Below are positions 20,766 to 31,720 of a stretch of DNA of 64,000 nucleotides, one piece after another; the first letter of the stretch is position 1, and each line of letters opens with the position of its first letter. Origin of the DNA: Torymus aiolomorphi (taxonomy: Eukaryota > Arthropoda > Insecta > Hymenoptera > Torymidae). The notes beneath the pieces are model-generated. The model was not told where the DNA came from. It ran no database searches and was given only the letters and a program-made list of their open reading frames with translations. Made by a program: the position numbers and the translations under genes. Where the stretch lies: positions 126,863,394 through 126,927,393 of the forward strand of contig CM070876.1 in the NCBI GenBank assembly GCA_036365515.1, given 5' to 3'.

Positions 20766-22384
20766 TGTGACAATGAATTTACAATGAATTTACTTTGGGG
20801 GAGAAGTGTGTGGGGGAGGGATAGAGGGAAAGGCGATTTTGGAAGGGGCGCAAATGAATGTGCGCAAACACTAACGATTTTGATATAAAAAAAATATAAA
20901 CACTATTTTATTTAATCACTTTAAATACAAAACGTTGAGCGCCAGTCGCACAGACGCGGCACACGATATCGGTGGCTTTCGCACGCGAGAAAAAACTTCG
21001 CGAAGTTTCGCGACGCGAGGCTCGACACGCGCACTTTTCACTCACGGCTCACTAAACTACTTACTTCTACCGTAGAGCGCAAACAATATTTGTGACGATC
21101 GCCGTCGTTCTTGTGTGCACGCAAACTTTTCTAGGCGGATTTAAAAACTATCGCTAAGTACAAAAAAACGTCAAAGCCGAACTAATAGCTGTAAAAGCCC
21201 AGTACAGAGTGAGCGAGCGCGTCTCTCGAGCCCGCGCTGCCGCTCTCGGCCGTAGCTGCCACAGCGCTCTCGCCGGTGCCCCCTCTCACTCCCTTGATCA
21301 CCGCCTGGTCGCTCTCTCTCTCGTCTCTATACATGTGCGCGCGGTGGTATCGGCGTCGCATCGACCGGCGCTCGCGTGCGCACGCGCCTTCTGAGGTTGA
21401 CGACGAGGACGCGCCTCTTCGTGCTTGTTGTCTGCTGCTCTGCTGCTGGTGCAAGTTTTTCGCTTCTCCTCGATGTCGTCTACGAGGATGGTGCCACGCT
21501 TCCACTGACGCTGCCAGCATGAGGTATAAGAGTACTATTCTTGGAGGTTATGTTGGTTTGTTGTGGTTACAGGTAAGGTCTGTGTATCATGCTTAGGCAT
21601 ATAATTTGCCTCTGGCTTATTAGTAGTGTTCTTTTTCAGTGGTGCCCGACAGTAGCTGTGGACGCAGACCATCCAGCTGGTTACTTCAGCTACTATAGAT
21701 GCCGCCTCTGGCTACTCCCTGGGCGAGTCCACCAGTGTTGGTTACCACAACTCTCCACTCCCAAATCATTGCATTGCAGTGCATATTAGCAGGTTAGTAT
21801 CTCTCCAGGTGTTTGTGTAGTCTTTCAGTTGCTTAAGCTAGTGCTCTTCTTCCAGGTGACGTTTCATCCCATCTAGAGACCCTCTGCTCGAGCGACACCA
21901 TCTCCATAGGCATTTGACGGGTGATTACCAGAACAGAGGCTATCGTTCCAAGGCTTATTCCAAATTTGTATTCAACGATTCTCATAGTTAGTGCTGGGAT
22001 ATTTTATTCATGGTTTCTATTTGCTTTCAGGTGCTGTATTAGAGAGAGAGAGAGAAGTAATATAGCATAGTGTGGCGAGAAAAGAGAAATCGTTGGAAGG
22101 CTGCGACAGTTCAACTTCCTCCAAGTCCCAAGTTGTTGTTGCAGTCCTGGATCTTCTTCTTCATATATGTTGAAAGTTCGCATACTCTCTGTGTAAAGTG
22201 TATTTGTGTGTGTAGGGAAACATACGTAAGTATGGTGTTTTAGAGGGGTGTGTATAGGCTACCTAGGGCCTGCTCCTCAACCTAGTGTTTTCTCCGGTTA
22301 CAGGTTTTTCTGTTCGACTACAGTCCGCTGTTTGTAGGTCGAATATATAAATCTGACTATTGTAGCATCAAAGTTGATGTTACA
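20766..22384. mobile_element. 1.6-kb insertion with TG...CA ends, possible solo LTR
   Basis: Starts TGTGAC, ends GTTACA, and is flanked by ATGG on both sides (20762-20765 and 22385-22388). Deleting it with one ATGG joins the Helitron codons exactly (…CNPKW to KEIKTIL…). The interior has a CT/GC-rich block (about 21180-21450) and no convincing gene. TG...CA ends, short imperfect terminal inversion and a 4-5 bp duplication fit a solo LTR; the length is at the high end. A non-autonomous DNA element is the alternative. Confidence 0.65.
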
Positions 22385-22535
22385 ATGGAAAGAAATTAAA
22401 ACAATTTTAAAAAACTTTCCAGATGGAACAACTGTAAATGATATTCCAAACATTACAGTACGTTTATTTTATGCAAAATTTAAAATGTTACTTAATGATA
22501 TTGAAAAAAACCATATTTTTGGTAATGTTATATCT

Positions 22536-22568
<33 letters not shown>

Positions 22569-23492
22569 GAATTTCAAAAAAGAGGTTTACCACACGCTCA
22601 TATAATAGTAACGTTACATCCAGACTATAAATTATTTAACCCAGAAGATATTGATAAATATATTTCAGCTGAAATACCATCTTCAGAAAATTTAGAATTG
22701 CAAAAATTAGTAATCAAACATATGTTACATGGACCACATCGAGAAAAATCTCCTTGTTTACAAAAAAATAAAAATATTTGTAAAAAAAACTTTCCAAAAT
22801 TATTTAGAGATAATACAATACTCAAACCAGATAAATATCCTGAATATAAACGAAGAAATAATTCTTCGGATAACCATATGTATAATTTAAAAAATACGGA
22901 TAAAGTTATTCTAGTAAATAGGTCTATGGTGGTGCCTTATAATAGCTTTCTTTTATTAAAATATAAGTGTCATATAAATATCAAATATTGTGCTTCTGTA
23001 GATAGAGCTTGTTGTAAAATACAAACGAATAATGAAGAAAATGAAGAGGTTTATGATGAAATAACTAAATATATAGATGGAAAATATTTGAGTCCAATGG
23101 AGGCAGCATGGCGATTACAAAAATTTCCATTATGTGGTAGAAATCACACAGTAGAAAGATTATCTGTTCACACAGATAATCAACAGAAAATAATTTTTGA
23201 TGAAAATAATATCAAACAATCATTAAATAATTTAGAAACAACATTAACAACATAGTTTAGCTTAAATAAAATAGATGATTTTGCTAAAAAAATTAAATAT
23301 GCGAACATACCGAATTACTATAAATTTAAAAATAAAGAATGGATAAAAAGATTAAGAAATAGAAAACATATAACAATCGGACGATTAAATGTTGTATCAC
23401 CAAAAGATAGTAAACGTTTTTTCTTAAAATTTATACTAAATAGAATAAAAGGTGCAACATCATTCAAAGATTTACGTACATATGAAAAAACC
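22385..23492 (+). pseudogene. Helitron Rep domain (HUH), two-Tyr motif missing
   Basis: Resumes at codons for KEIKTILKNFPDG. The HUH motif is in IEFQKRGLPHAHIIVTLHP. Later blocks are also Helitron-typical: HMLHGPHREKSPCL, VVPYNSFLLLKYKCHINIKY, YLSPMEAAWRLQKFPL. Between KYCASV and DRACCK (junction at 23000/23001) the region that in other Helitrons holds the two catalytic Tyr is absent, by my estimate about 14 codons with the frame kept. A (TA)n tract at 22537-22561 encodes a Tyr-Ile run. A TAG lies near 23253-23255, and the frame continues after it to about TYEKT (23490), where the 7.2-kb block enters. Confidence 0.85.
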
Positions 23493-24012
23493 GCTGCCAA
23501 TTCATTGGCCCGTAGCTTCCTCAACCGTAATTTGTTGACTCCTTTAATTAATTTTTAATAACAAAATTTATAATTTTTTAAAAAATTTATTGCATAATTA
23601 TAATTAAATTCATTTATGAATATTAAAAATTGTTAATTTTAAAATTTATTTATTTATTTATTATTTATTTATATCAAATTTATATAAATTTTGAGCTGAT
23701 AAATAAAGTTATCATTTGAAATAGAAGTAAAATATCTATATTTTATAATAAAACAAATAGCTATCACGGTTGTTTTGTTATTAACAAATACGTGTTTTTT
23801 TTTATATTTCATAATTCATATTTTTTAAGAAAAAAAAAATTTATAGCTATCATTGTTCTTTTTTTATTAACAAAAACGTGTTTTTTTTAAAAAGTTCATA
23901 ACTCACAAATAAATTATAATAATGCAGAATATAATGCATTCATAATGCATTATTCATAATTATATTAGATTATAATAGATATAATTTTTAAACATTTTAA
24001 TTCATTTTGTTA
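23493..24012. other. AT-rich start of the 7.2-kb insertion, inverted R fragments
   Basis: Separates the Helitron from repeat R copy 2. At about 23760-23795 and 23840-23900 it holds inverted pieces of the R motif (CTATCACGGTTGTTTTGTTATTAAC reads as the reverse of the R block). A GCTTCCTC near the left edge may be a remnant of the R hairpin. No gene. Confidence 0.5.
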
Positions 24013-24789
24013 CACATCATTGGAGTTATGAGTTTAAAAAAAAAAACACGTTTTTGTTTTTGATGATAACTAAAGAACCGTGATAGATAGAAAATTAATT
24101 TTTTTAGAAAATATAGGTATTTTAATTCTCTTTCGAACGCCACCCACCCCATTCAGATACATAGAGCCGTTCTCGAGAAATTACGATTTTTAGAAAATGT
24201 CAAAAAATTTTTAACCCCAAATATCTTTGAAATTTATGGACGAATCATTTTGCCCAAAGAACTCGACTGAGAACTATAAAAAATCTACCTCTAAAAGGAA
24301 TTTTGAAGCCATTAAGTCAATTTTACTCTTGTAATCGTTGGACATACAAAACTGATTTTTTTCATTTTTCAATTTTTTACTCAAAATCTAGCCTACAGAA
24401 TGTATTCAACTTTTAACAGATTATAGCTATTTATATTCTGTATTATCATGATTTTTCTCCAAAAAATTGACCGGTAAGTTTAGGAGTTATAAGCTTCTTA
24501 AAAAAACACGTTTTTGTTAATAACAAAAGAACCGTGATAGCTAGAAACTTTTTTTTTAGAAAATATAAGTATTTTAATTCTCTTTCGAACGCTACCCATC
24601 AGATTCGAATAACTCGATCATTAAAAAAAATCAAAAAACAGTTTTGAGAAAATCGAAAATTTGAAAAAAAACAAAAACACGTCGCCCCAATCAAAAAACG
24701 GATTTTTGACCCGCCATCACGCAAAAAAAAAACAAAAAAAAATGAGACCTGTCCGGTCAAAATCGACCGAGTAGAAGCTGAGATCCAGG

Positions 24790-24860
<71 letters not shown>

Positions 24861-25161
24861 GTGTCGAGTTGCTAGTCTCGCATCAGGCGCCTCCCCAGGT
24901 GGCGGATAGGGGAAAGCTCGTCAGATATGAAGGGCACCGGGGAAATAAAATACCCGGGGTGGACCAAAACTGGCTAGGGGAAGGCATCCCAAATAACAAA
25001 CCAACCATGGACGTAGTGAATGAGAGATACGCATTACCCCAAGTGGGTGCCCTCAATGGAGGGGTTAATCCCACCACCGATTCCGATCGGGTGAAAGCCC
25101 CGGTGGTCGGTGCAGGCTCCACGGATTTTGGGGGGAGCCACTACACTATACCAGGAATAAA

Positions 25162-26310
25162 ATGGAAGAAGAAGACGAAGTAAGCCAGGATAGCGCAGAT
25201 GCAGCTGCCTTCCGAACCCTACAAGCAAAGATAGAGGCTCTGGTGGACTTTATTCTAGATAAAAAGAACATTCACAATGAGCTCAAATCAATGGCGAAGA
25301 CTACCCAAAGAGCCTTAAAAGAATTTGTCAAAAGTCGAAAAAGTCATGAGTCTGGACAAGCTACCAGACCTACCAAGGGCGGAACAAGCCAGACATCACC
25401 GCTCTTTCGGAAAGGGAAGGCATCGGTAGTACACACCGAACGTAACCGCCCCTCACCGCCACCAGAGCCAAACGAAAAGAAGGCGAAGATACGTGCTTCC
25501 TCACAGATACCTGCAAAAAAACCGGAAGCTCAGATAGGACAGACCGACTGGGCAACCGTCGTAAGTAAAGGAATACGCAGAAGATATGAGAGACTCAAGA
25601 CTGACGGCAAGGAGAAAGTAGTGCAGGCACATACCACGGTTAGGCGGAGGCCAGCTCGATCTGATGCCTTCAAAATAAGAAGGTGCGGTGAGACCACCTA
25701 CGCCGACATCCTAGGAACTCTCAAAGGGGCACCTGAGTTGAAGGCACTGCAAGAAAGGGTCACGCGCATCAGGCACACCAAGGCAGGAGAGTTGCTTTTG
25801 GAGCTAGACAAACCAAACATCGTGTCGCATGAACTGCAGACATTGGTCTCGTCTACCCTTGCAGGGTCAGCGATAGTACAAACGTTGTCCCATAAGGAGA
25901 CAATCGAAATCAAAGATTTGGACGAGACAACAACAGCAGAAGAGGTAACACAGGCGATCACTTCAATTATCGGCCCCGAAATGATGACCGCTGGGGATGT
26001 TAGACTCCGGGCGTCTTACAGTGGCACTCAAGCAGCCAGCGTTATGCTACCTGTAGCAATGACAGAAAAGCTGCTGGAAACTAGAAAACTCAGAATAGGA
26101 TGGGTCAATTGCCGGGTCCGGTTACGTGAAACAGTGACGCGTTGCTTCAAGTGCCATGAAATCGGCCACCTGGCACGGAATTGTAAGAGTGTAATTGACC
26201 GGTCGTCCCTGTGCTTCAAGTGTAAAACCGAGGGTCACAAGGCAGTGAACTGCCCGACCAACAACGAGCAGGTAACGATGGAGGTCGTAACAACAAACAA
26301 CGATGGCTAA
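25162..26310 (+). CDS. LINE copy A ORF1 (Gag-like nucleic-acid binding protein)
   Basis: 382 codons from ATG 25162 (MEEEDEVSQDSADAAAF). The same start is available in copy B, which gives an ORF of identical length. The N-terminal half is Lys/Glu-rich. The C-terminus carries two CCHC knuckles, CFKCHEIGHLARNC and CFKCKTEGHKAVNC, as in R1-clade ORF1 proteins, which coat element RNA. The upstream frame is shifted by a 2-nt difference from copy B, so the upstream region is probably 5' UTR. The stop TAA overlaps the ORF2 start: ATGGCTAA, with ATG at 26303 and stop at 26308-26310. Confidence 0.88.
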   Translation: MEEEDEVSQDSADAAAFRTLQAKIEALVDFILDKKNIHNELKSMAKTTQRALKEFVKSRKSHESGQATRPTKGGTSQTSPLFRKGKASVVHTERNRPSPPPEPNEKKAKIRASSQIPAKKPEAQIGQTDWATVVSKGIRRRYERLKTDGKEKVVQAHTTVRRRPARSDAFKIRRCGETTYADILGTLKGAPELKALQERVTRIRHTKAGELLLELDKPNIVSHELQTLVSSTLAGSAIVQTLSHKETIEIKDLDETTTAEEVTQAITSIIGPEMMTAGDVRLRASYSGTQAASVMLPVAMTEKLLETRKLRIGWVNCRVRLRETVTRCFKCHEIGHLARNCKSVIDRSSLCFKCKTEGHKAVNCPTNNEQVTMEVVTTNNDG

Positions 26311-29288
26311 AGTGCTTCAAATCAACATGAACCACTGTGCAGTAGCCCATGACTTGCTACCCCAACTGATCCGAGAGGAGAAGGCGGACGTAGTAATCAT
26401 CAGTGAGCAGTACAGGGACAAAAATGAACCAAACTGGGTAAGGGATCGTGCCAGCACGGCGGCCATCTGGGTATGCGGAGAACTCCACATATCCAAAAAA
26501 ATGGACGTCCTTCAGCCCAAATTCACCTGGGTTGAAGTATCCGGTATAAGATTATACAGCTGCTACCTACCACCCAGCGACTCAATAGAAGAGTTCGAAA
26601 GATCCCTAGATGCTATTGTCACTAGCGTTAGAACCTCCACGCTGCCAGTCGTAATCGGGGGGGACTTTAACGCTTGGGCAATTGAGTGGGGAAGCAAGAA
26701 AACGAACAATCGCGGCCACGCACTGCTTGAGACCTTCGCGATACTAGAGCTAGAGATTGCTAACATAGGGACAAAGCCGACCTACACTAAAGGACGAAAG
26801 TCTTCCATAGTAGATCTGACCTTTGTCGACCCCAGATTAAGTCGGGAAGGCTCATACTGGCAAGTCAGTGATCGGTACACTGGCAGCGATCACCGAGCTC
26901 TCACATACCAGCTCCACCGGACAGGCAAAAGAGCGAATATGACCCGGATGCCAAAGAGAGAGAAATGGGCACCAGCTACTTTCGACATGGAAGCTTTTCT
27001 CTGCTTTTTGGAAGGAGCATCTGTCGAAGGAACAGCGGAGGTTAGGGCTCAAAGCCTCTCGGAGACTATCACAGCGGCATGCGATGCCTTGATGTCCACA
27101 AGGACGAACCACCGGGGACGCTTACCAGTCTACTGGTGGAACAAGGAGATTGCGGTAATACGTAAAGAGTGTCTTCGTGCTAGGAGGCTACACCAAAGAG
27201 CAGTCCGTGGACCGCTGTATGATCAATTAACAACTAGATATGAGCAAAAGAGGAAAGAGCTGAAAATTGCCATCAAGACAGACAAAAGAAAGTGTTGGCA
27301 GGACTTCTGCGAGGAAGTGGACAGTGACCCGTGGGGACGGCCATACAAAACGGTCATAAATAAAATCAATCCCAGAGGCACCAATGCTCCCTCCTGTCCA
27401 ACCTTTCTTGATAGAGTAGTCCAAAATTTATTCCCACAGCACCAGGAACGGCAACATGGCACTGGTCTAACGGAAAGAATCGGTACAGCCGAGCCAACAG
27501 CAGTCAACGAATCAGAAGTGAAGATAGCGGCCAAAAAGATTGCCATAAGAAAGGCCCCAGGACTGGACGGCGTTCCTGGTTTAGCTATAAAGACTGCAGC
27601 TCTAGAAGTTCCTTGCATATTCAAGGACACTTTCAATGCATGCCTAGGTGAAGGAATATTCCCCACACAGTGGAAGATACAGAGGTTAGTACTCCTTCCT
27701 AAGGGAAATAAACCCCCTGATGAACCATCCGCGTATCGGCCACTCTGCATGTTAGATATAGTCGGAAAATTGTTTGAACGTATCATATCCGTCAGACTGG
27801 AGGCAGCTATACAAAAGATCGGCGGCTTGTCTGATAACCAATTCGGCTTTAGAAAGGGTCAATCAACGATCGATGCTATCGCTGGGTGGTGTCAGTAGCT
27901 GAAAACGCCGTTAGTGGTAGCCGGTGCACAAAACGCATGTGTGCTATAATTGGTTTAAAAATCATGCTCGCATTGGAAGACCTAAGCGTGCCACCGTACC
28001 TTCGAAGAGTAATCTCGAGTTACCTAACTGACTGCACGCTTCTCTATGATACCGACGACGGTATGCATTCTTATAAGATCACGGGAGGCGTGCCACAGGG
28101 CTCTGTACTAGGATCCCCAATCTGGAACATCATGTACGACGGATTTCTTAGGCAACTGCTCCCACATGGGGTGTCGATAGTAGCTTACGCAGATGATATT
28201 GCTCTCATTATCATTGGGAAAACCATCGAAGATGTGCAATACCTCGGAGATACGGCAATCGAGGTAGTAGGAGATTGGCTGAGCGACCATGGACTCAGTC
28301 TTGCTGCCGAAAAGACCGAGGCAGTGCTCATTGCCAGAACAAAAAAGAGAGTCTACGCCACTTTCACGGTCAACGACGAGAAGATCAAGACAGGGGACAC
28401 CATGAAGTACCTAGGAGTTACAATAGATGCGCGGATGTCGTTCAAAAACCACCTTAGGAACGCAGGATTAAAGGCATCAAAAGTGGCTCGAGCACTCGCA
28501 AGCATCATGCCAAACATAGGAGGGCCGAAGCAGCCACGACGGTTGCTTCTTTCATCGGCGGTTTATTCCGTGATTCTATACAGAGCCCCCATCTGGGCTA
28601 ATGCTATTCGTAGTAACCCATGCTATGGTGCAGCTTGCCGAAGGGCCTGCAGGACAATCGTGCTGAGAGTGGCCTGCGCCTACCGTACCGTGTCAGACAT
28701 CGCTCTCTCGGTAGTCACCGGACTGCACCCTTGGACCTAATGGCATGTGAGAGAGCTGAGGTGTATCGTGGAGGAGTGATAAGAGAGGAGGGCGAACATG
28801 ATCAGGGACCACGTCAAAACCGATGGTCCAGGAAGACTGTGGAAGAGTGGCAGCGCCGATGGGATATAGCAGATAAAGGTCGGTGGACCCATCGCATTAT
28901 TCCATGTGTCGTGGAGTGGACGGAGAGGAGACACGGACTCGTGACCTTTCATCTCACCCAGGTACTAACTGGGCATGGCTGCTTTCGCAGCTACCTGAAG
29001 AGAATCGGAGTGTACGAAAGCGCGGAGTGCCCAACATGTCCTGAAAGTGATGAGGACGTTGGACACGCTTTGTTCGTATGCCCCAGGTTTCGGGAAGAGA
29101 GAGAAAGGTTTCAGGCCTTATGGGAAGGCCCCCTAACTCCCGAGGGCATCGGGAGATGCTTACTCTCTTCACAGAGAGGATGGGATGCTGTGATTGGTCT
29201 CGTCACCGAGGTGGTGGACAGATTGAACTCCATAAGGCGAGAAGAAGAAAGAAGAGAAAACCGTCTCACAGAGGACCAGGCGGGGTAG
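26303..29288 (+). pseudogene. LINE copy A ORF2 (endonuclease-RT), RT motif A deleted
   Basis: Starts at the ATG overlapping the ORF1 stop. Endonuclease landmarks: LQINMNHC, IGGDFNAW, GSDHRAL. RT landmarks: YRPLCMLDIVGKLFER, FGFRKGQSTID, GVPQGSVLG, YADDIALII. The C-terminal zinc finger is CPTCPESDEDVGHALFVC. Breaks against copy B: a 1-nt loss near 27882; a net 36-nt in-frame deletion at about 27954 that removes the RT motif A (the Asp-containing stretch DVRNAFNTARWD of copy B); and a 1-nt loss near 28726. The motif A loss alone would abolish RT. Confidence 0.9.
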
Positions 29289-29483
29289 AGGGCCGTAGAG
29301 GCTGCGACTGCCCTCCGCGAAGTAATGCCTAACGGCGGTTTCCGCGGTGGGAATTACAGTCGGGGGCAGGCTCTGCTATAGAACAACAGCAGGGGGTTTT
29401 AGTAGGTATTGCCAGAAATGGTCGAGTCCTACATAACATCTCGTATGCGTAAATGCATTTTTCCTAACCTCCTCCTCAAAAAA

Positions 29484-29514
<31 letters not shown>

Positions 29515-29711
29515 CACACACACATACACACACGCACACACACACAGATACGCACGCATGCACGCACACGCACACGCACACGCACACACACCCATACAGA
29601 CATTTTTCAAAAACCATGTATTTTGATTCCTAACACCTCGAAACACAATTATAACACGTTTTTACAACAACTCAAAAATTTACTATCACAAAGCTTCCTC
29701 TAGGAGGAAGC

Positions 29712-30497
29712 AATTAACTATCACAAAGCTTCCTCTAGGAGGAAGCAAAAACACGTTTTTGTTTTTGATGATAACTAAAGAACCGTGATAGATAGAAAAT
29801 TAATTTTTGTTTAGAAATATAGGTATTTTAATTCTCTTTCGAACGCCACCCACCCCATTGAGATACACAGAGCCGTTCCCGAGAAATTACGAGTTTAAGA
29901 AAATATCAAAAAATTTTTAACCTCAAATATCTCTGAAATTTATGGACCAATCATTTTGCCCAAAGAACTCGACCGAGAACTATAAAAAATCTACCTCTAA
30001 AAGGAATTTTGAAGCCATTAAGTCAATTTTACTCTTGTAATCGTTGGACATAAAAAACAGATTTTTTTCATTTTTCAATTTTTTACTCAAAATGTAGCCT
30101 ACAGAATGTATTCAAATTTTAACAGATTATAGCTATTTATATTCTGTATTATCATGATTTTTCTCAAAAAATTGACCGTTAAGTTTAGGAGTTATAAGCT
30201 TCTAAAAAAAAAAACACGTTTTTGTTAATAACAAAAGAACCGTGATAGCTAGAAACTTTTTTTTTAGAAAATATAAGTATTTTAATTCTCTTTCGAACGC
30301 TACCCATCAGATTCGAATAACTCGATCATTAAAAAAAATCAAAAAACAGTTTTGAGAAAATCGAAAATTTGAAAAAAAACAAAAACACGTCGCCCCAATC
30401 AAAAAACGGATTTTTGACCCGCCATCACGCAAAAAAAAAACAAAAAAAAATGAGACCTGTCCGGTCAAAATCGACCGAGTAGAAGCTGAGATCCAGG

Positions 30498-30536
<39 letters not shown>

Positions 30537-30688
30537 ACACACACACACGCACGCACACACACACACACACACACACATCCATACAGACATTTTTCAAAAA
30601 CCATGTATTTTGATTCCTAACACAATTATAGCATGTTTTTACAACAACTCAAAAATTTACTATCACAAAGCTTCCTCTAGGAGGAAGC
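29712..30688 (+). repeat. Repeat family R, copy 3
   Basis: Tandem to copy 2: the hairpin at 29693-29711 is followed by ATTAACTATCACAAA and a second hairpin (29728-29746). Then come the R body, an (AC)n tract (30500-30575), CATACAGAC and the terminal hairpin (30670-30688). Helitron sequence resumes at 30689. Confidence 0.85.
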
Positions 30689-31720
30689 AATTGTTTACAA
30701 CATATATAGAGAAACAGCTATTGCCATGGGTCTAATAGAACATGAAACGCAAATTTTTAATATATTTGAAGAAGCCTGTCAAATATTGCTCCCTGTACAT
30801 TTACGAAAATTTGTTGCAAATTTTCTTACTTCTGAAAATATTCAAGGTAATATTATTTGGTAAAAATATTAAAAGTATTTTATAGAATATTTTATTGAAG
30901 ATAAAGAAAATGAAGCACTTGTACATATAAATCAAATTTTAAGTACTGAAAATATATCATTTAAAGATGTTGGTTTACCTGAACCAAACAAGATTGATAT
31001 CGAAGAAATAGATAAAGATGATATAGAAATGATCAACTATTGTGAACAAAAATTTAACAGCTCATATCCTCAATTGAATGATGGCCAAAAATTTATTTTT
31101 GAAGAAATAAAAAATAGTGAACATAAAATTTATTTTATATATGGTCCAGATGGATCTGGAAAAACATTTTTATATAAAACATTAATTTACTACTTTACTA
31201 TTATAAAAAAAAAATGTTTATCAATGGCATGGACAGGAATAGCTTCTATTTTATTACCTAATAAAAGAATGACAACTCATCGGACATTTAGATTACCATT
31301 AGATTTAAACAATATTGAAAATGCATTTTTAAAACATAATTCTGATAAAAAACGAAGAGAAGCAGATATTATTATTTGGGACGAAGCTTCAATGATACCT
31401 AAAAAAGCATTAGAAATATTAGACAATACTTTAAAAGACGTATGTTCTACGGATTGTAGCTTTGGAGGAAAATTAATTATACTAGGTGGAGATTTTAGAC
31501 AAATTTTGCCAGTAGTGAAACATGGATTTAGAAATACAATCGTAGAAGAGTGTATAAAAAATTCTTATCTTTGGCCTTTGTTTAAAATTTTCCATTTAAA
31601 AATAAACATTCGTACTCAAGATAATGCTTTTGCATCATTTTTATTAGATATTGGAGAAGGAAAAATTGATCACTTTAAAATTCCAGATAAATGGAAAACA
31701 AATGATGTTTCCCTGGCGGA
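30689..31720 (+). pseudogene. Helitron helicase domain (PIF1-like), truncated
   Basis: Begins in the linker between Rep and helicase (IYRETAIAMGLIEHE) and continues into a SF1 helicase of Pif1 type. Walker A is GPDGSGKTFLYKT, Walker B IIIWDEASM, then LIILGGDFRQILPVV and NIRTQDNAFASFLLDIGEGK. A TAA near 30860 breaks the linker. The main open part starts at 31029. After about NDVSLAEN (31720) the match stops abruptly in a T-rich run, so the last helicase motifs and the 3' end of the element are missing. Confidence 0.85.

Larger units (their letters stand above)
24859..29500 (+). mobile_element. R1-clade LINE copy A in an (AC)n tract
   Basis: A full-length-looking non-LTR element. The 5' end is near CCCGTGTCGAGTTGC, directly after (AC)n, and a 23-base poly(A) at 29478-29500 runs directly into (AC)n. 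It has ORF1 with two CCHC knuckles and ORF2 with an APE-type endonuclease, RT and a C-terminal zinc finger. Copy B (34143-54909) also abuts an (AC)n/(GT)n tract. (AC)n-specific R1-clade families (Waldo, Mino) are known, so targeting by the endonuclease is the natural reading. ORF2 is broken and has lost part of RT. Confidence 0.92.
24013..29711 (+). repeat. Repeat family R, copy 2, split by LINE copy A
   Basis: The left part, 24013-24858, matches copy 1 block by block up to the (AC)n tract. The LINE sits inside that tract (24859-29500). The right part, 29501-29711, resumes with (AC)n, CATACAGACATTTTTC and the GCTTCCTC-TAG-GAGGAAGC hairpin. Confidence 0.85.

Noticed and set aside
27223..27786. 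187-codon minus-strand frame
   Set aside because: Antisense shadow of LINE ORF2; the equivalent shadows appear in copy B.
29409..29633. Frames over the LINE poly(A) and (AC)n
   Set aside because: Lys-run and Thr-His translations of simple sequence.
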